Positions 1 through 11,889 of a stretch of 64,000 bases of DNA are shown in pieces (within the stretch, counting starts at the first letter, position 1; every line of letters begins with the position of its first letter). A program made the position numbers and the translations under genes. Source of the stretch: Anthonomus grandis grandis (taxonomy: Eukaryota; Arthropoda; Insecta; Coleoptera; Curculionidae); NCBI RefSeq assembly GCF_022605725.1, contig NC_065564.1, positions 11,200,698-11,264,697 of the forward strand. Direction: 5' to 3'. The notes beneath the pieces are model-generated. The model did not search any database. It was not told the origin of the DNA and saw only the letters and a list, made by a program, of their open reading frames with translations.

Positions 1-480
1 GTTACATAGCTAGACAGGCCCTTAGTAATCAAAGGAAAAAGACCACTGGGAACAGAAGTTACCCGGCTTAGGCAAGCCGGCTACTTAGTATGGTATACTA
101 TGGCCACACGATTGAATATCGAAGTAGCAGTAGCCGTGCTAGAGGATGAATAACAGGCATTCATGCTGAACTTGGGCCTGGAAGTAACAGACTTACAGGC
201 AAATATAATAGGAATCTAAGCCTATGTCCAACTGATAAAAGAAGGGGCGCCAAGGGGCCGACCCTTTGCAATCATTACAGGAAACGAGGCAGCAGCAATT
301 GCTCTAAACAGTTCGAGACTAGGTCTCAGACTGTACAATACTGCTGGGAGGATCTCACGGAGCTGGCCAAAAATTAAAACAGGCCCGAGATAATTCTAGC
401 ACAGAACATGGTCAATCATGATGCTGCAAGAAGCGCAATCCAACTTGCAATAAAAGAGGTCAGCAACAAACTGATCATTT
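1..480 (+). pseudogene. Decayed coding remnant, family not recognised
   Basis: Frame 1 is open over most of positions 10-400 and is interrupted only by TAA at 151-153 and 217-219. The base composition is less AT-rich than the surroundings, which is coding-like. The translation contains an Ala/Gly-rich stretch (NEAAAIALNSSRLGLRLYN) but matches no family I recognise. Its position beside mariner debris suggests a transposon-derived open frame, for example a retroelement ORF1, but this is inference. It has no visible start and runs off the left edge of the window. Confidence 0.3.
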
Positions 481-489
481 AAAACTAAA

Positions 490-985
490 GATACGAAAAG
501 AAACTAAGATTAATGTTTCACTTTTCAAAAGGACAACTCAAACTTTTAACAAAAGGCATCCAGGTTAAAATTTAATCCCGAAGTATGTTCGCTAGCTAGT
601 AGCCAAATTTGAAGAAACTGGCTCTGTCCTGAATAAAAAGAGAAATCAACCGAGATTAAACGACGAAATAGCGCAAACTGAAATGCCGGGTGAATTAGAA
701 CTAGGTTATCTAGTGAATTATTAAGAAAGGAACCTAATCTTAAATTTCATCAAGTTTTATCCCTATAAACTGCAAATACTGCCAGAACTTGGTGACGACG
801 ATCCGGGCAGAACAATCCAGTTTTGTGAAATATTAACAGATAGAATTACGGCAGAACCTCGACTAGTTAAAAATATTTGCTTTATTGATGAATATATCTT
901 TAATTTCAATTAAAAGTTGGCAAAATTGTTGGTACAGGAATGGTGAAAACATGCACGTATTTAGAGAAGGGAGTAGTTTGAAACT
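490..985 (+). pseudogene. Mariner-like transposase, N-terminal half (broken)
   Basis: The translation, pieced together over several frames, resembles the insect mariner-like (DDE_3 type) transposases. It shows a helix-turn-helix part (LVAKFEETGSVLNKKR near 600-650), then a linker (FHPYK/LQILPEL-like, 745-795), then the block before the first catalytic aspartate (DDPGRTIQFCE near 797-830 and KNICFIDEY near 870-895). The last block holds the expected first Asp. There are in-frame stops and frameshifts, so it cannot encode a working enzyme. The reading breaks off near 985, where a Tc1-like piece on the other strand follows. The same protein appears to resume at 1575. Assignment rests on motif order from family knowledge, not on a database search. 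Confidence 0.6.
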
Positions 986-1004
986 TGTCGTAATTCTGCC
1001 TAAC

Positions 1005-1480
1005 TCTTCTTCCCAGTATATGACACAAGTGCTTAAGGATTGAGGTTTGGACTTCTTGGAGGCCAGTCCAATACATTAATGTGAATGTCTATTAAATATG
1101 ACCTCGTTATGTTCTCCTATAAATGGCCTATAAGGCACCTTATGTTCTTATAAGCACGCCCTAATGTATCTATCGTCGCTAATACCCGCTTGAAGTGTAG
1201 CAAGGTCTGTGCCGACTTCTAATGAAATACCACCCCACACCCGCCAAAAAAATTGCACTCTAGGAGAGTTATAACATTAAGAGTATCTTGCTCTGTGTCT
1301 TCTTCATGTTCTTTGACATCCGTCAGGTCAATATCTCGTAAAACGAGACTCGCCTGTAAAACGAACATTTCGCCATTTGCTTATGCCCCATCTGCATGAG
1401 TTCGAGCTACTCCAGGCACAGCCTTCGATGACCCGCCTCTAATAGAGGACCTGTAGCAGGTACACGAGTATGTTAAATTC
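1005..1480 (-). pseudogene. Tc1-like transposase remnant
   Basis: Read on the minus strand, the sequence contains FTGESRFTRY near 1370-1350, then VWGGISLEVGTDLATLQAG near 1240-1185, then INVLDWPPRSPNLNP near 1080-1040. These are the first catalytic Asp/Glu block, the VWGGIS core and the WP-SPDLNP block of Tc1-type DDE transposases, in the right order. Several frameshifts and stops separate them. The piece is embedded between two parts of a mariner-like transposase on the plus strand, so it probably inserted into that element. It is broken and not expected to be functional. Confidence 0.6.
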
Positions 1481-1574
1481 TGATCCGCTAACCTTTTTCG
1501 TACGGTATCAGGTGAAACCAAGGTACTGTTACCAAAGCTGGAGCAGAGGCTTTTATCCTTATAAAAATGTTTGA

Positions 1575-1862
1575 GCTGGTATATTGAGAAATGATATTTT
1601 CGGCGCTATATTTATACCAGGAAAACAAAATGGTGACATATATGCTGAAATGCTACAGAGGTCTATTGAGCCACAAATAGTGCGAGAATAAGATAATCAG
1701 AGGGACATACACGAAAATGTATTTTTAGAAGAAGGCTTACTGAACTTTTAACAGAATGGAGAACCTCCTCATTATGCAGTTTTCGTTAGGCAATAGATGA
1801 TTATTATCTTAACCACTGGATTGGAAGAAAAGATCCTATCGAATGGCCTGCTAGATTACCAT
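1575..1862 (+). pseudogene. Mariner-like transposase, C-terminal piece (broken)
   Basis: The translation gives GDIYAEMLQRSIEPQI near 1633-1680, PPHYAVFVRQ near 1765-1795, and NHWIGRKDPIEWPARLPS near 1810-1862. These correspond to the segment around the second catalytic Asp (usually QDGAPPHY) and to the WPARSPDL block that leads to the third Asp. The protein stops being recognisable exactly where the inverted terminus of the P-like element begins at 1863. It is probably the continuation of the piece at 490-985. A related copy lies inverted at 3744-3900. Confidence 0.6.
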
Positions 1863-3743
1863 CAGTCCTAATTGTCATTTTCGCCCTAACGTCTCCCCTT
1901 TTTTAAATAGTGTAGGCCTTTTTACATTTTGTTACATGTCCATAAATCCACCATGTGCAAGTTATCTAAATTGACAGTACTTCTGAACAGTGAAAGAGCA
2001 CATATTGCTTCTTTAAAGTCTCTTTAAAGTTTAACGATTAAAGGTTTCAGTTTATAGAAGAGAATCTTTATAAAGTAACGAAAGAATTCATTAACTCTCA
2101 AGTGCTAAATGCAGGTGGTCAGTGAAAGACAAAGCTTTTCCGCTCTTAATTCTTAAACGCAGTCCACGGGTTTACAAGAATATAAGGTACTTTTTCCAAT
2201 TACTATCTCCAAGAACTTTTCAACCAATATACTTCAATACATCTTTCAATTGTGGATAAATCAAACCAATTTTGGAACACCTGAAATTGCAGGCACAAAG
2301 CCATGGGTGAAGTAGATCGTTGTTGTGCCTTTATATTTGATCAAATATCTCTAAGTTCTTTTTTATGAAAAATCAAGTCAAAGAATTTTAGGGTTTGAAG
2401 ACTTAGGTTCTCTGGGTGAAAACATCAATCAAGCAAATAATGCTCTTGTATTCATGATTCACTGTCTTAAAAAACCATAAAAAATATCTCAGTGTCCAAT
2501 TTTTTGCACAATATACAGTTAAGACAAAGGTTTCAAAAAATTTAATAATTAACTACAATAAAACCTTGCAGTCAATTGGAATGAAGATCTGTGCAACTAT
2601 TTGTCATCAAGGTCGTACTAATTTACCTGCTCTAAAAGAATAGCCAACTAAATAGCAATTTGTTGTTAAGAGGCAATCTATTTTTACTATCTCTCAAATA
2701 CCATATTTGCTTAAGAACGTCAGAAATCCACTAATTAAAAACAAAATTGAATTTAGCAAGTAAAAGTTTGCACATAAAGCAAGGTTTTCGAGATAACAAT
2801 TTAAAAAGAATATATAAATGCCCTAATAAGCTTAAGGAGAAACATTTTAATTTTAATGACATCTTTTGAGTAATGAAGGTTAGTGTTGAAGGTCAACAAC
2901 TCAAGTTATATAGCTATCCTATCTGTAATATTAATTTGCCAGTACGGTATAGTATTAGTATATAGATTAAGATAATACTATTAGGTGATTTAAAATCTGA
3001 AGCGACTCACACTACTGAGTTTTGTCATTTGATGGATAGTTTATTTAATTCACTTAATAGGTCACAGTTCATTAATAATAATTATAAACAATACCGCTGT
3101 GTATTATTCGTTGATTTACCTCATTGAAAAAAATAATCTGACATATTACCTAAATTAAAGAAGTGGAAAAGGGGACTTGAAAGCTTAGGAATCTTAATCA
3201 AGATCTTATTGAAAATCTTTGTGATAAAATAAGGCAACATTTTATTAAAGATTCCAATCCTATTTGTTTACAATTTGTTGCTGCATTAAAAACATTGGTC
3301 ATATACAGTCTTAGTTCTCCAATGTCAAAAAGTTTTTACTGGGAAACTGATTTTTACAAAATTATTGGTACTTTTGACAAATTCTCACAGTATTCTTCTG
3401 ATGAAGATGTAATTAACTTAGACATTAATATAAATCAACATGCAAGTTTGATGAAGTAGACATGGCTTCCAATATGGATAAATTTTTTTCTGAAAGTAAC
3501 TACGAAATATTTAAACCAGATATATTCGGAGCAAATTTATTATTAACCTGGCAGAGCGCTTTCGGAGTATGAGCTATTATCAGTGCTAATTGTCAGTTAT
3601 GAACAAGAGTTCCACATATCGGGACCAACATTATCACAAATTAAAACATTATTTAATATACAAATAACAAACCACATAATGTGAAAATACGTACAATACT
3701 TAAAAAAGGGGAGACTAGGGTGCGTAACTGACAATTAGCACTG
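1863..3743 (+). mobile_element. P-element-like (THAP-type) transposon remnant
   Basis: Scattered frames spell a P-element/THAP9-type transposase. Near 2320-2470 I read CAFIFDQISL, then FEDLGSLGENINQANNALVF, which is the catalytic-core neighbourhood of that family. Near 2985-3430 I read the C-terminal part: EATHTTEFCHLMDSLFNSLN, then DLIENLCDKIRQHFIKDSNP and ICLQFVAALKTLVIYSLSS. Many stops and frameshifts are present, so it is dead. Inverted termini of about 36 bp bound it: CAGTCCTAATTGTCA at 1863 and its complement ending at 3743, both followed inward by a C-rich run. P-type elements usually have CA-starting ends with 8-bp duplications. Here the flanks are inverted mariner fragments instead of a direct duplication. 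The family call is fairly firm; the exact limits are not. Confidence 0.55.
3581..3743. repeat. 163-bp inverted-repeat unit at the P-like right end
   Basis: CAGTGCTAATTGTCAGTTA occurs in direct orientation at 3581 and as its complement at 3725-3743. The two copies bound a 163-bp AT-rich unit without coding. The right copy is also the right terminus assigned to the P-like remnant. This may be a miniature derivative inserted near, or next to, the end of the larger element. No clear 8-bp direct duplication is seen. Confidence 0.4.
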
Positions 3744-3900
3744 ATGATGATCTAGGAGGTCATTCGATAAGACCTTTTCTTCCAATCCACTGGTTAAGAT
3801 AATGATCATCAATTGCCTAACGAAAACTCTTGTTTTCTTATTCTCGCAGTACTTGTGACTCGATAGACCTCTGTAGCATTTCAGCATACATGTCGCCTGT
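3744..3900 (-). pseudogene. Inverted copy of the mariner-like C-terminal fragment
   Basis: The complement of this stretch matches 1628-1862 at base level. It has the same GACATGTATGCTGAAATGC beginning and the same TTTTCGTTAGGCAAT and CCAGTGGATTGGAAGAAAAG segments. The middle part (about 1690-1775) is missing here. It encodes a broken mariner-like transposase piece. It lies immediately outside the right terminus of the P-like remnant and mirrors the fragment outside the left terminus. Confidence 0.65.
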
Positions 3901-4743
3901 GAACCATAAATGGTTATAATGATTACATGTTGTTAAAAAAATAGGATTTTCATTCAAAGTGAACTGTTAGTCAACTGTTCTTAAAATAATAATACTAGTA
4001 CAAGTTACTTTTAAAGCAAATTTAAAAAGAATCTAAAGTAATAATTTATAAACAATGCGTTTTTTTCAGCAAAAAAACCATTTCAACTAAACCAATACAA
4101 AATACGTATGAGATTGACATGTTTAGAATTCTTAAGAGATATGCCAATATCATTTGATTTTCACCATCATTTTGACCATTTAATGAAATAATAATAAAAA
4201 AATTTAAGAAAATGTATTTTTATTTATTGTTTTCCTTGATGATAAACAAAAAAGAATTTTCTGAAACATGGTTTTCTATGGTATGATTCGAAAGCAGTTT
4301 TCAACAGCTTCAAGATGATGTACCACTCGACTTTCTTTCTATTTAAGATTTTTGGGGTGTATCTTACCTTATATAAGGTGGCAGATGAGAGTGAGATAAT
4401 ATGATTGGTTTTGTTCCTCCTTCGTTTGATAAAAACTGTTTTCAGCGTTTTTTTTTTATTCAGTTACAGTACATTCACCAAAAAAGGATCATTCATTTAA
4501 AATTTAGTTTTTTTTAAATCGATTAGTATTGTCACTTGCCCACTATTTAAAAGAAAAATATTCTATACTTAAGTAAAAACAATAGCGTCAACATTAATTT
4601 TCTTTTAATAGAGCATACAGGATGCTTATGATGCTATTATGACGTTTTACAATTCTATGATATATTCTGCTTTTGTATACCATATGGTTTTGCTACCATA
4701 TATATAATAAAATAAAATGTATTTATCTAAAAAGCAAAAAAAA
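3901..4743. other. AT-rich non-coding stretch with one dispersed repeat
   Basis: I see no gene. Positions 4290-4430 (TTCAACAGCTTCAAGATGAT, then GGGGTGTATCTTACC, then AGTGAGATAATATG) match the complement of about 34140-34260. They are therefore two inverted copies of one repeat family. Since a mariner-like transposase end follows at 4744, this repeat may be non-coding sequence of that element, which is inference. Confidence 0.45.
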
Positions 4744-4989
4744 GGAGCACCTGCTGACTTTGCCTTCGTCGTTCGACAATTTCTTGATTCAACTTTTCCT
4801 AACAGATGGATTAAACGATGAAGACCGATTTAGTAGCCACCGGATATAACCCCTATAATTTACTTGAATAAACCAAATGATATTGATGATTTAAAGCAAA
4901 GAATTCGACATTTATACGACATTTATATATTCGTTATTTATTGGCTTCAAAAATGCATTGAAGTAAATGGAAAACCAATTGAACATTAG
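4744..4989 (+). pseudogene. Mariner-like transposase, C-terminal 80 codons (broken)
   Basis: One frame runs from 4744 to the stop at 4987-4989. It gives GAPADFAFVVRQFLD, then FPNRWIKR, then NDIDDLKQRIRHLYD, and ends CIEVNGKPIEH. This is the order seen in insect mariner-like transposases: second catalytic Asp block, WIGRRGPIEWP block, helical C-terminus. In-frame stops occur near 4818 and 4826. The third catalytic region is degraded. No matching N-terminal half is obvious upstream. Confidence 0.6.
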
Positions 4990-6691
4990 TTGCAATAAAT
5001 TTTGTATAAAGTTTTATTTTTTAATGTCATATGTTTCAGTAGTCTATTGCGCCAAGTTTGACAAACCGCTGATCTTAGACATATGGTATGCTATACAAAA
5101 AGTATTCAGAATATATCGTAGAATTGCAAAGTGTTATGATATATCGGGTATTCCATTAAAAAAAATTAATGTTGACGTCCTAGTTTCTACTTGAGGTATA
5201 CTTTAACGAAATTTTTTATTGCGGAAAACGCAAATTAAGTGTGAAGAGTTCAGCATGGGTATATTAGAATTTGCTATTTATGATTTTATTAATTCAATGC
5301 AGTCAGTAGGTCGTATATTGGAAAAAAGGTTCTTGACATCTAAAGAAATTAGAATTACGTTGTCTTGTATACTTATACTTTTTAAGTAGTTAGCGAACTC
5401 GGTCGAATTTTTGGTGGATAAATAGCTCTTAAAGCCAGTAACCTCTCCTTTTTTTTGTAATTAAAATCTCTATTTGACAGTTCAAAAAAAAATTAAATCG
5501 GTTGACGTACCAGCAAATAGTAACCAAAAGTGGTTGAGAATAATGGATATTTCATCCACCTCAAACTTTTTTTTAATGGCCACGCAAGGTGATACATCGT
5601 TTTAATGGGCATAGAATCTCCTATCTAACCAAACTAAAGAAAACAAAGGCGGTTGACATATAAATAAATAGTAAGCAAAAATGTATGGTAGTAAAAGACA
5701 TTTTATCAACTTAAACTTTGGTAGGTAAAATGGTGGCCTCATAGTGTCATACATTATTTTAAATGGCAAACAATTTCCCAGGTTTCTTGGCCAAAACCAG
5801 TAAAAACGTATAGTATAATATATCCTTCAATCGTTCAGTCTTTAAAAGGCCAAGTGGATGACAATGGTGTTGAGATACTAAAGATACTAAACGAAAATAA
5901 TTTATATTTCTAACAAGATGGAACTCAAATTTGTTATACACGTATGTATGCCCTTTAGAACGATGTATTACACTATACGATAGCCATTTGACACCCCATA
6001 TGACTTTTATAAAATATTCATTATTGCCAGACATTTTAGCTTACTATTCGCTGGTACGTCAATCGATTTAATTTTTTTTCTTATGTTTTTTTCACTGTTG
6101 AATAGACATTTCAATGCAGGTTATAAAGATGTGTCAGATTATGAGGTCAATTCCCATTTGACATAATAAAGAGAGTTGAGGAGGTGATTGATAGAACTTT
6201 GTCAAATATAAAATTTAAACGTGTATATCTAGATTGACCTAAGTTATTAAGGGTGGTTTGTTTTAAATAGAAAAAAAAGAGTTTTTTCATGACCATTTTA
6301 AGTTTTAAATTGTCACCCTGTATATAAGAATGTATTATATGTATCTTATAAGTCCACTAAAAATACATGGAAAATAAACTGCGGTTTGTTACTAATAAAG
6401 CTGTTGTATTTCTTCTCTAATCTGTATTTGCTCATTATTTAGTCAGAGACTACGTATTGATTTTTACGGATCGACTATATTATATTTTTTGATAGAAAAT
6501 TGTCATTTAAATTTTAATAATAAATTTTATTAAAAGGCCATACGCGTCCGGATTATGCCACTTAATTAAGCATTATTGCGGCTTCCGATCACAGAAAGTA
6601 GGTTATCGTTGACCGCAAGTACATATACTGCAAAAATATTCTATAGTTATGAGAATCAAACACTATTAAATAGCAAATATAAAAATTTTAC
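4990..6691. repeat. Unassigned repeat region with inverted modules
   Basis: No gene is recognised. An open frame of 75 codons at 4967-5194 overlaps the transposase end and has no family resemblance. ATCGGTTGACGTACCAGC near 5491 recurs as its complement near 6045-6065. A diverged direct copy lies near 5650 (GGCGGTTGACATATAAAT). Each module is followed by a similar stretch ending in a CA-rich TCATACA segment. At 6313 CACCCTGTATA resembles mariner termini. I read the region as decayed mariner-type non-coding DNA, but it is not proven. Confidence 0.35.
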
Positions 6692-6930
6692 CTATAAAAT
6701 CGTCAATTGAGAACGTATCATTGTCCCACACAGTCAGATTCAAGACACAAGGTAGTTTAGTTTCACTTTCATCTTGAGAAAATACAGATTCTTTTTTCTT
6801 TATTACTAATTTGTTTTCCGATGATAAATAATTAAATTTAAAAACAAAACGCCAGTTGAAGTTTCCTTCGCCAGTTAACGATCTGTAGTGTACGTCCGTA
6901 TATTGCGAATTGCAAGCCTCATCTAAAAAG
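6692..6930 (-). CDS. Ferlin exon (last C2 domain)
   Basis: This exon continues the ferlin chain from 32560-32747. It starts after TTTTTTCAG and ends at GTAAAA, with 239 bases and split codons at both ends. It encodes FLDEACNSQYTDVHYRSLTG, then EGNFNWRFVFKFNYL, then KKKESVF, then LNLTVWDNDTFSIDDFIG. Family knowledge: TDVHYRSL-GEGNFNWRF and the WDND-FS-DDFLG block are hallmarks of the C-terminal C2 domain of dysferlin-type ferlins, with the Asp cluster forming a calcium-binding loop. The upstream exon supplies GG and this exon supplies C, giving a Gly at the junction. Further 3' exons (tail of the C2 domain and the transmembrane anchor) are expected to the left of the window. No stop or frameshift is present, so the exon looks functional. 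Confidence 0.92.
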
Positions 6931-7409
6931 CTGAAAAAATCAATGGTTGCTTAGGGCTACTTTTATCTCAAATCAAAATATATGTATATCCGTATATTAT
7001 TGACACTTGGTATTGAAATGACTTTCAATTTACTATAATTTAATTTGACTAATAAAAATATAGAAAAGTTTTTTTTTAATTAATTTTAGAAATTTTTGTA
7101 AATATAATAAGCCTCTTTATGAGACACTAAACTAATAAGGGCGACATTACGCCTTACTTGTTCCATTACTTAGTCGTCAGTATTTTTCGATAATCAAACA
7201 ATTAATTAAATAGTAATTAAAATAAAATATATAATTAACCCGTATAAAGTTTCCATACATCATAAAAAAAAGTTATTATTTTATATTTACGATTTTAAAA
7301 TATTAGAATAATAATAACTGCTTGTTCCAACATATAGTTTTTAGATCTCCTATATTATTCTATGTGTCCAAATAAAACCATTATTATAAAGTACAAATAT
7401 TTGCAAAAT
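6931..7409. other. Intron sequence, nothing recognised
   Basis: This AT-rich stretch follows the acceptor of the ferlin exon at 6930. It has homopolymer runs, no long open frame, and no repeat I could place. Confidence 0.4.
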
Positions 7410-9436
7410 GATTAAATTACATTTGATATCCTTGAAAGATGAATGAGAGACAATTTATATCTTAGGGCTGTTGTAGAAAAAGATGATGAAAAGTGGAAGG
7501 AATATAAAAGAGTTTGAAACTTATTTGTTAATTAAATTATAAATAAAAAAAAATAAATGTTTTAGAGAAATAATTGATGAAAATTAAAAAAAAAAATGCT
7601 CATGAAATATGGAAAAAATCTAAAAAAGTTACTTCCTGGAATTTTTTTTTATTACCAAGCGAAATTAAATTTGATGGTCAAATGATTTACAAATTGCGAC
7701 AGAATGAAATAAATATTTTATAAATAGTATTGTTGATATTATAAACAGTATTCCAAATTATTCTTTCTCTTATGACACCTTTTTTATGCCTCCTAAAATT
7801 CAATATTCTGAGTTCTCAACATTTAAAGAAATGTGGCTGAAATGAAAATAATTATGAAAAACATGAAGAATATCGGAGACCGAGAAAATGGAATTTCAAA
7901 AAAGGTTTTGTTTTACGTATATAGTGTAACTAAAAATCGACTTTTAAATGTAGTAATTACATTAATTTCAAGCGGAGTGTTTTCGGAGGCTTGGAAAGTA
8001 TCATCAAAAATGCCTGTATCAAAAGTACAAAATACTATTTCTCACAATAAGACCGATAAATACTGTTGAGGTTTATGAGCAGGTGTTAGAACTTGAAAGA
8101 GCAACTGCAGAAACACTGTGATTCTAACGATACTCTCGTAATAAATCAATCAGATTTTCCTGAGCGTCACTCGTGTGAATCTGCTGTAATTAATATATGT
8201 GATATTTTCTTAAAATAGGACTGCTGGATAAGGAGAACTTTATTTTATGTTTCTGGATTTTCAGAGAACATTCGAGCTAATCTGTAGAAGAAAATTAGAA
8301 AAGATGGGGATTACATCGAAAAATTCATACATTATTACAAAGATGCAGGTTATACGCTTTATAAAAAGCAAACAACACAAAAATATACAGCGTCACGTAA
8401 TTTCCTGATGCTATAGATTTTCTGTTTTGTGTTTACAAAACACGTTACAAAAAGTCAAATTTAAAAACTGCGTTCAAAATGAGTTACTAATAAAATGAGT
8501 TACTAATAAGAGAAAGTATCTTAGGAAATAGTTTTAGGTCCGTATATCGGATATCGTTAATGTCGGTAAAAGATTAGAAAATAAAACTTTTTGCTGACGC
8601 TATGATTTATTTAATTTGGAGAAATCTAAATGAAATATAAAGAATTCTTAATAATGACTTAAATCATTTATTTAAATGGGTTTGCAGTAATAGTCTTTAT
8701 CTTAACACATAAAATTCTAAATTTTGTTTATTTGGGAAAAAAAAGTAATGCACATGAATGTGAAAGATATTAATATTGTGGTAGGTAAAGAAAAGATAAG
8801 ATATGAGAGTGAAATTAAATATTTAGAACTAATATTTGATTGTAACTTTTTTTTCACTTTGTTCATCAGCGTGTGAATTTTTATTCACATGCTGATTATA
8901 TAACTAGAAGATGTTCCAAAAAAAGCCGTGTCATGCAAGTGTGGGAAAACAATTATCAACGACTATAAAACTATGATATTGTATAATAGCCTTGCAACTC
9001 AGCATCTTGAATTTTGCTCAACAATTTTATATAATTTACCAAACTTGAAAATTGAATAGTTGCAGCTTGTTCAGAACAGAGTAATGAAAATTATTTTAAA
9101 ACATAATAGATATACACTAATCATAATGATGCATATCTTCTCGAATATGTTATCTGTTAAGCAAAACTTACGATTAGCGTCTACGTGTTTTTGTATAAAG
9201 TTAAAAATAATATGCTACTATACCATGTAAATGAGCATTTAGGCATGCATTTTAGAAAGGTGCAGTTTTTCAGAGACTAGAGACATTCATCATTATAAGA
9301 CTCGAAATCGTAACAATTTTATACTAATAGATGTTAAATTCTGTCCTATACAGAGGCTTAGAATATTTTAATACATTGCCAACAAGCATAAGAGACTGTG
9401 ATTCTGTAAATATTTTTAAAAGGCTGGTTACGGCAC
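7410..9436 (+). mobile_element. Non-LTR retrotransposon, reverse transcriptase remnant
   Basis: Fragments in shifting frames follow the order of a LINE ORF2. Near 7480-7690 comes the linker before the reverse transcriptase (KLLPG, then EIKFDGQM). Near 7830-8260 comes the front of the enzyme: NGISKKVLF, then SGVFSEAWKVSSKMPV, then a degraded RPI-----YE block. Near 8590 comes LFADAMIY, a damaged FADD catalytic box. Near 8780-8850 follows RYESEIKYLELIFD. The C-terminal region near 9060-9440 shows LQLVQNRVMKIILKHNRYT and KTRNRNNF. The 3' end runs straight into a TAA array. Clade is uncertain (CR1/jockey group). It is dead because of many frameshifts. Confidence 0.7.
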
Positions 9437-9441
9437 TAATA

Positions 9442-9481
<40 letters not shown>

Positions 9482-9482
9482 T

Positions 9483-9530
<48 letters not shown>

Positions 9531-9544
9531 TTAATAATAATAAT
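9437..9544. repeat. (TAA)n microsatellite
   Basis: About 108 bp of TAA repeats with small interruptions near 9481 and 9530. It sits between the 3' end of one LINE and the truncated 5' end of the next. Confidence 0.95.
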
Positions 9545-10995
<1,451 letters not shown>

Positions 10996-11369
10996 AACCA
11001 CAACCTCTAGTTGCACAGGGTCATCAAACACCAACCAGGACCCAACCTGCTGAAGGTGTTGCGCAGGTTTTTTCTTTAACGTAAGAAATCTGGAGCAACA
11101 AATGATTGGCTACAGACAACAAGACAACAAAGCTACATGCCGAATTCTGCAAACAATATCCAAATATGAACGTGACTAAGCAGAGAGTCACTGACCAATA
11201 CCGCGTCATTCTTAGAAACGCGAATTAACTTTATTAAAAGGGAAATTGCAGCAGAAATAAATGACCAAGGGGCCTTAAATGAAGGAAGGGATAATTTTCA
11301 AGACAATGCCGACGAAGAGAGAACAGAAGCGGAAGAAAGCTTACACCCGCCAGACCATAAATAATATAC

Positions 11370-11888
11370 ATGATAATAAATGAAGAAACCCAAGATGAGG
11401 ACCCGAATAATGAACATAATGATGAAATGCACTCTAAACTTAGAACAGAGTTTAAAAGGGCGCTGGCAGAGTATGATGGCACAAACCCCTCAACCAGACC
11501 AGCTCTTTCTAGAGTTAACTCTTCCCGCAAATTGGCCATTCTTCTTAATGCTGCTAACATAAAAGGAACTATACCTAATTATAGTCTTACAACACTTGAA
11601 CAGCTTCATCTGATAGTCTACTGTGAGTATACCGCTGTTATTAAAACCCTGAAATTAAAAATAATAAATAACCAGCAAAATGTTACATGTAACGAAAGAC
11701 CGACACCGCCATGGGAAAAGAGACTACAAAAAAAGATTGAAGATATTAAGAAAGACATTGGCCGGCTAAAGGAATATATCGGAGGTACAAGAACCCGAAA
11801 AGTACAAAAAAGGGTAGAGAAAATAATGCGTCAGACCCAACAACATACACAGCAGGACCAAGAAAACTGTACCTGTAACAATGCCTAG
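11370..11888 (+). pseudogene. N-terminal part of R4-like polyprotein
   Basis: An open frame of 172 codons starting with ATG. It shows LSRVNSSRKLAILLNAAN and a basic helical segment PPWEKRLQKKIEDIKKDIGR, which recur in the region ahead of the reverse transcriptase in insect R4-like elements as I remember them. It ends at a TAG before the reverse transcriptase region. No zinc finger is evident in it. It belongs to LINE copy 2 and is not a host gene. Whether the element used one ORF or two cannot be decided from this damaged copy. Confidence 0.55.
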
Positions 11889-11889
11889 A

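Noticed and set aside
5759..6034. Minus-strand open frame of 91 codons
   Set aside because: It lies in a repeat with direct and inverted modules and has no recognised domain.
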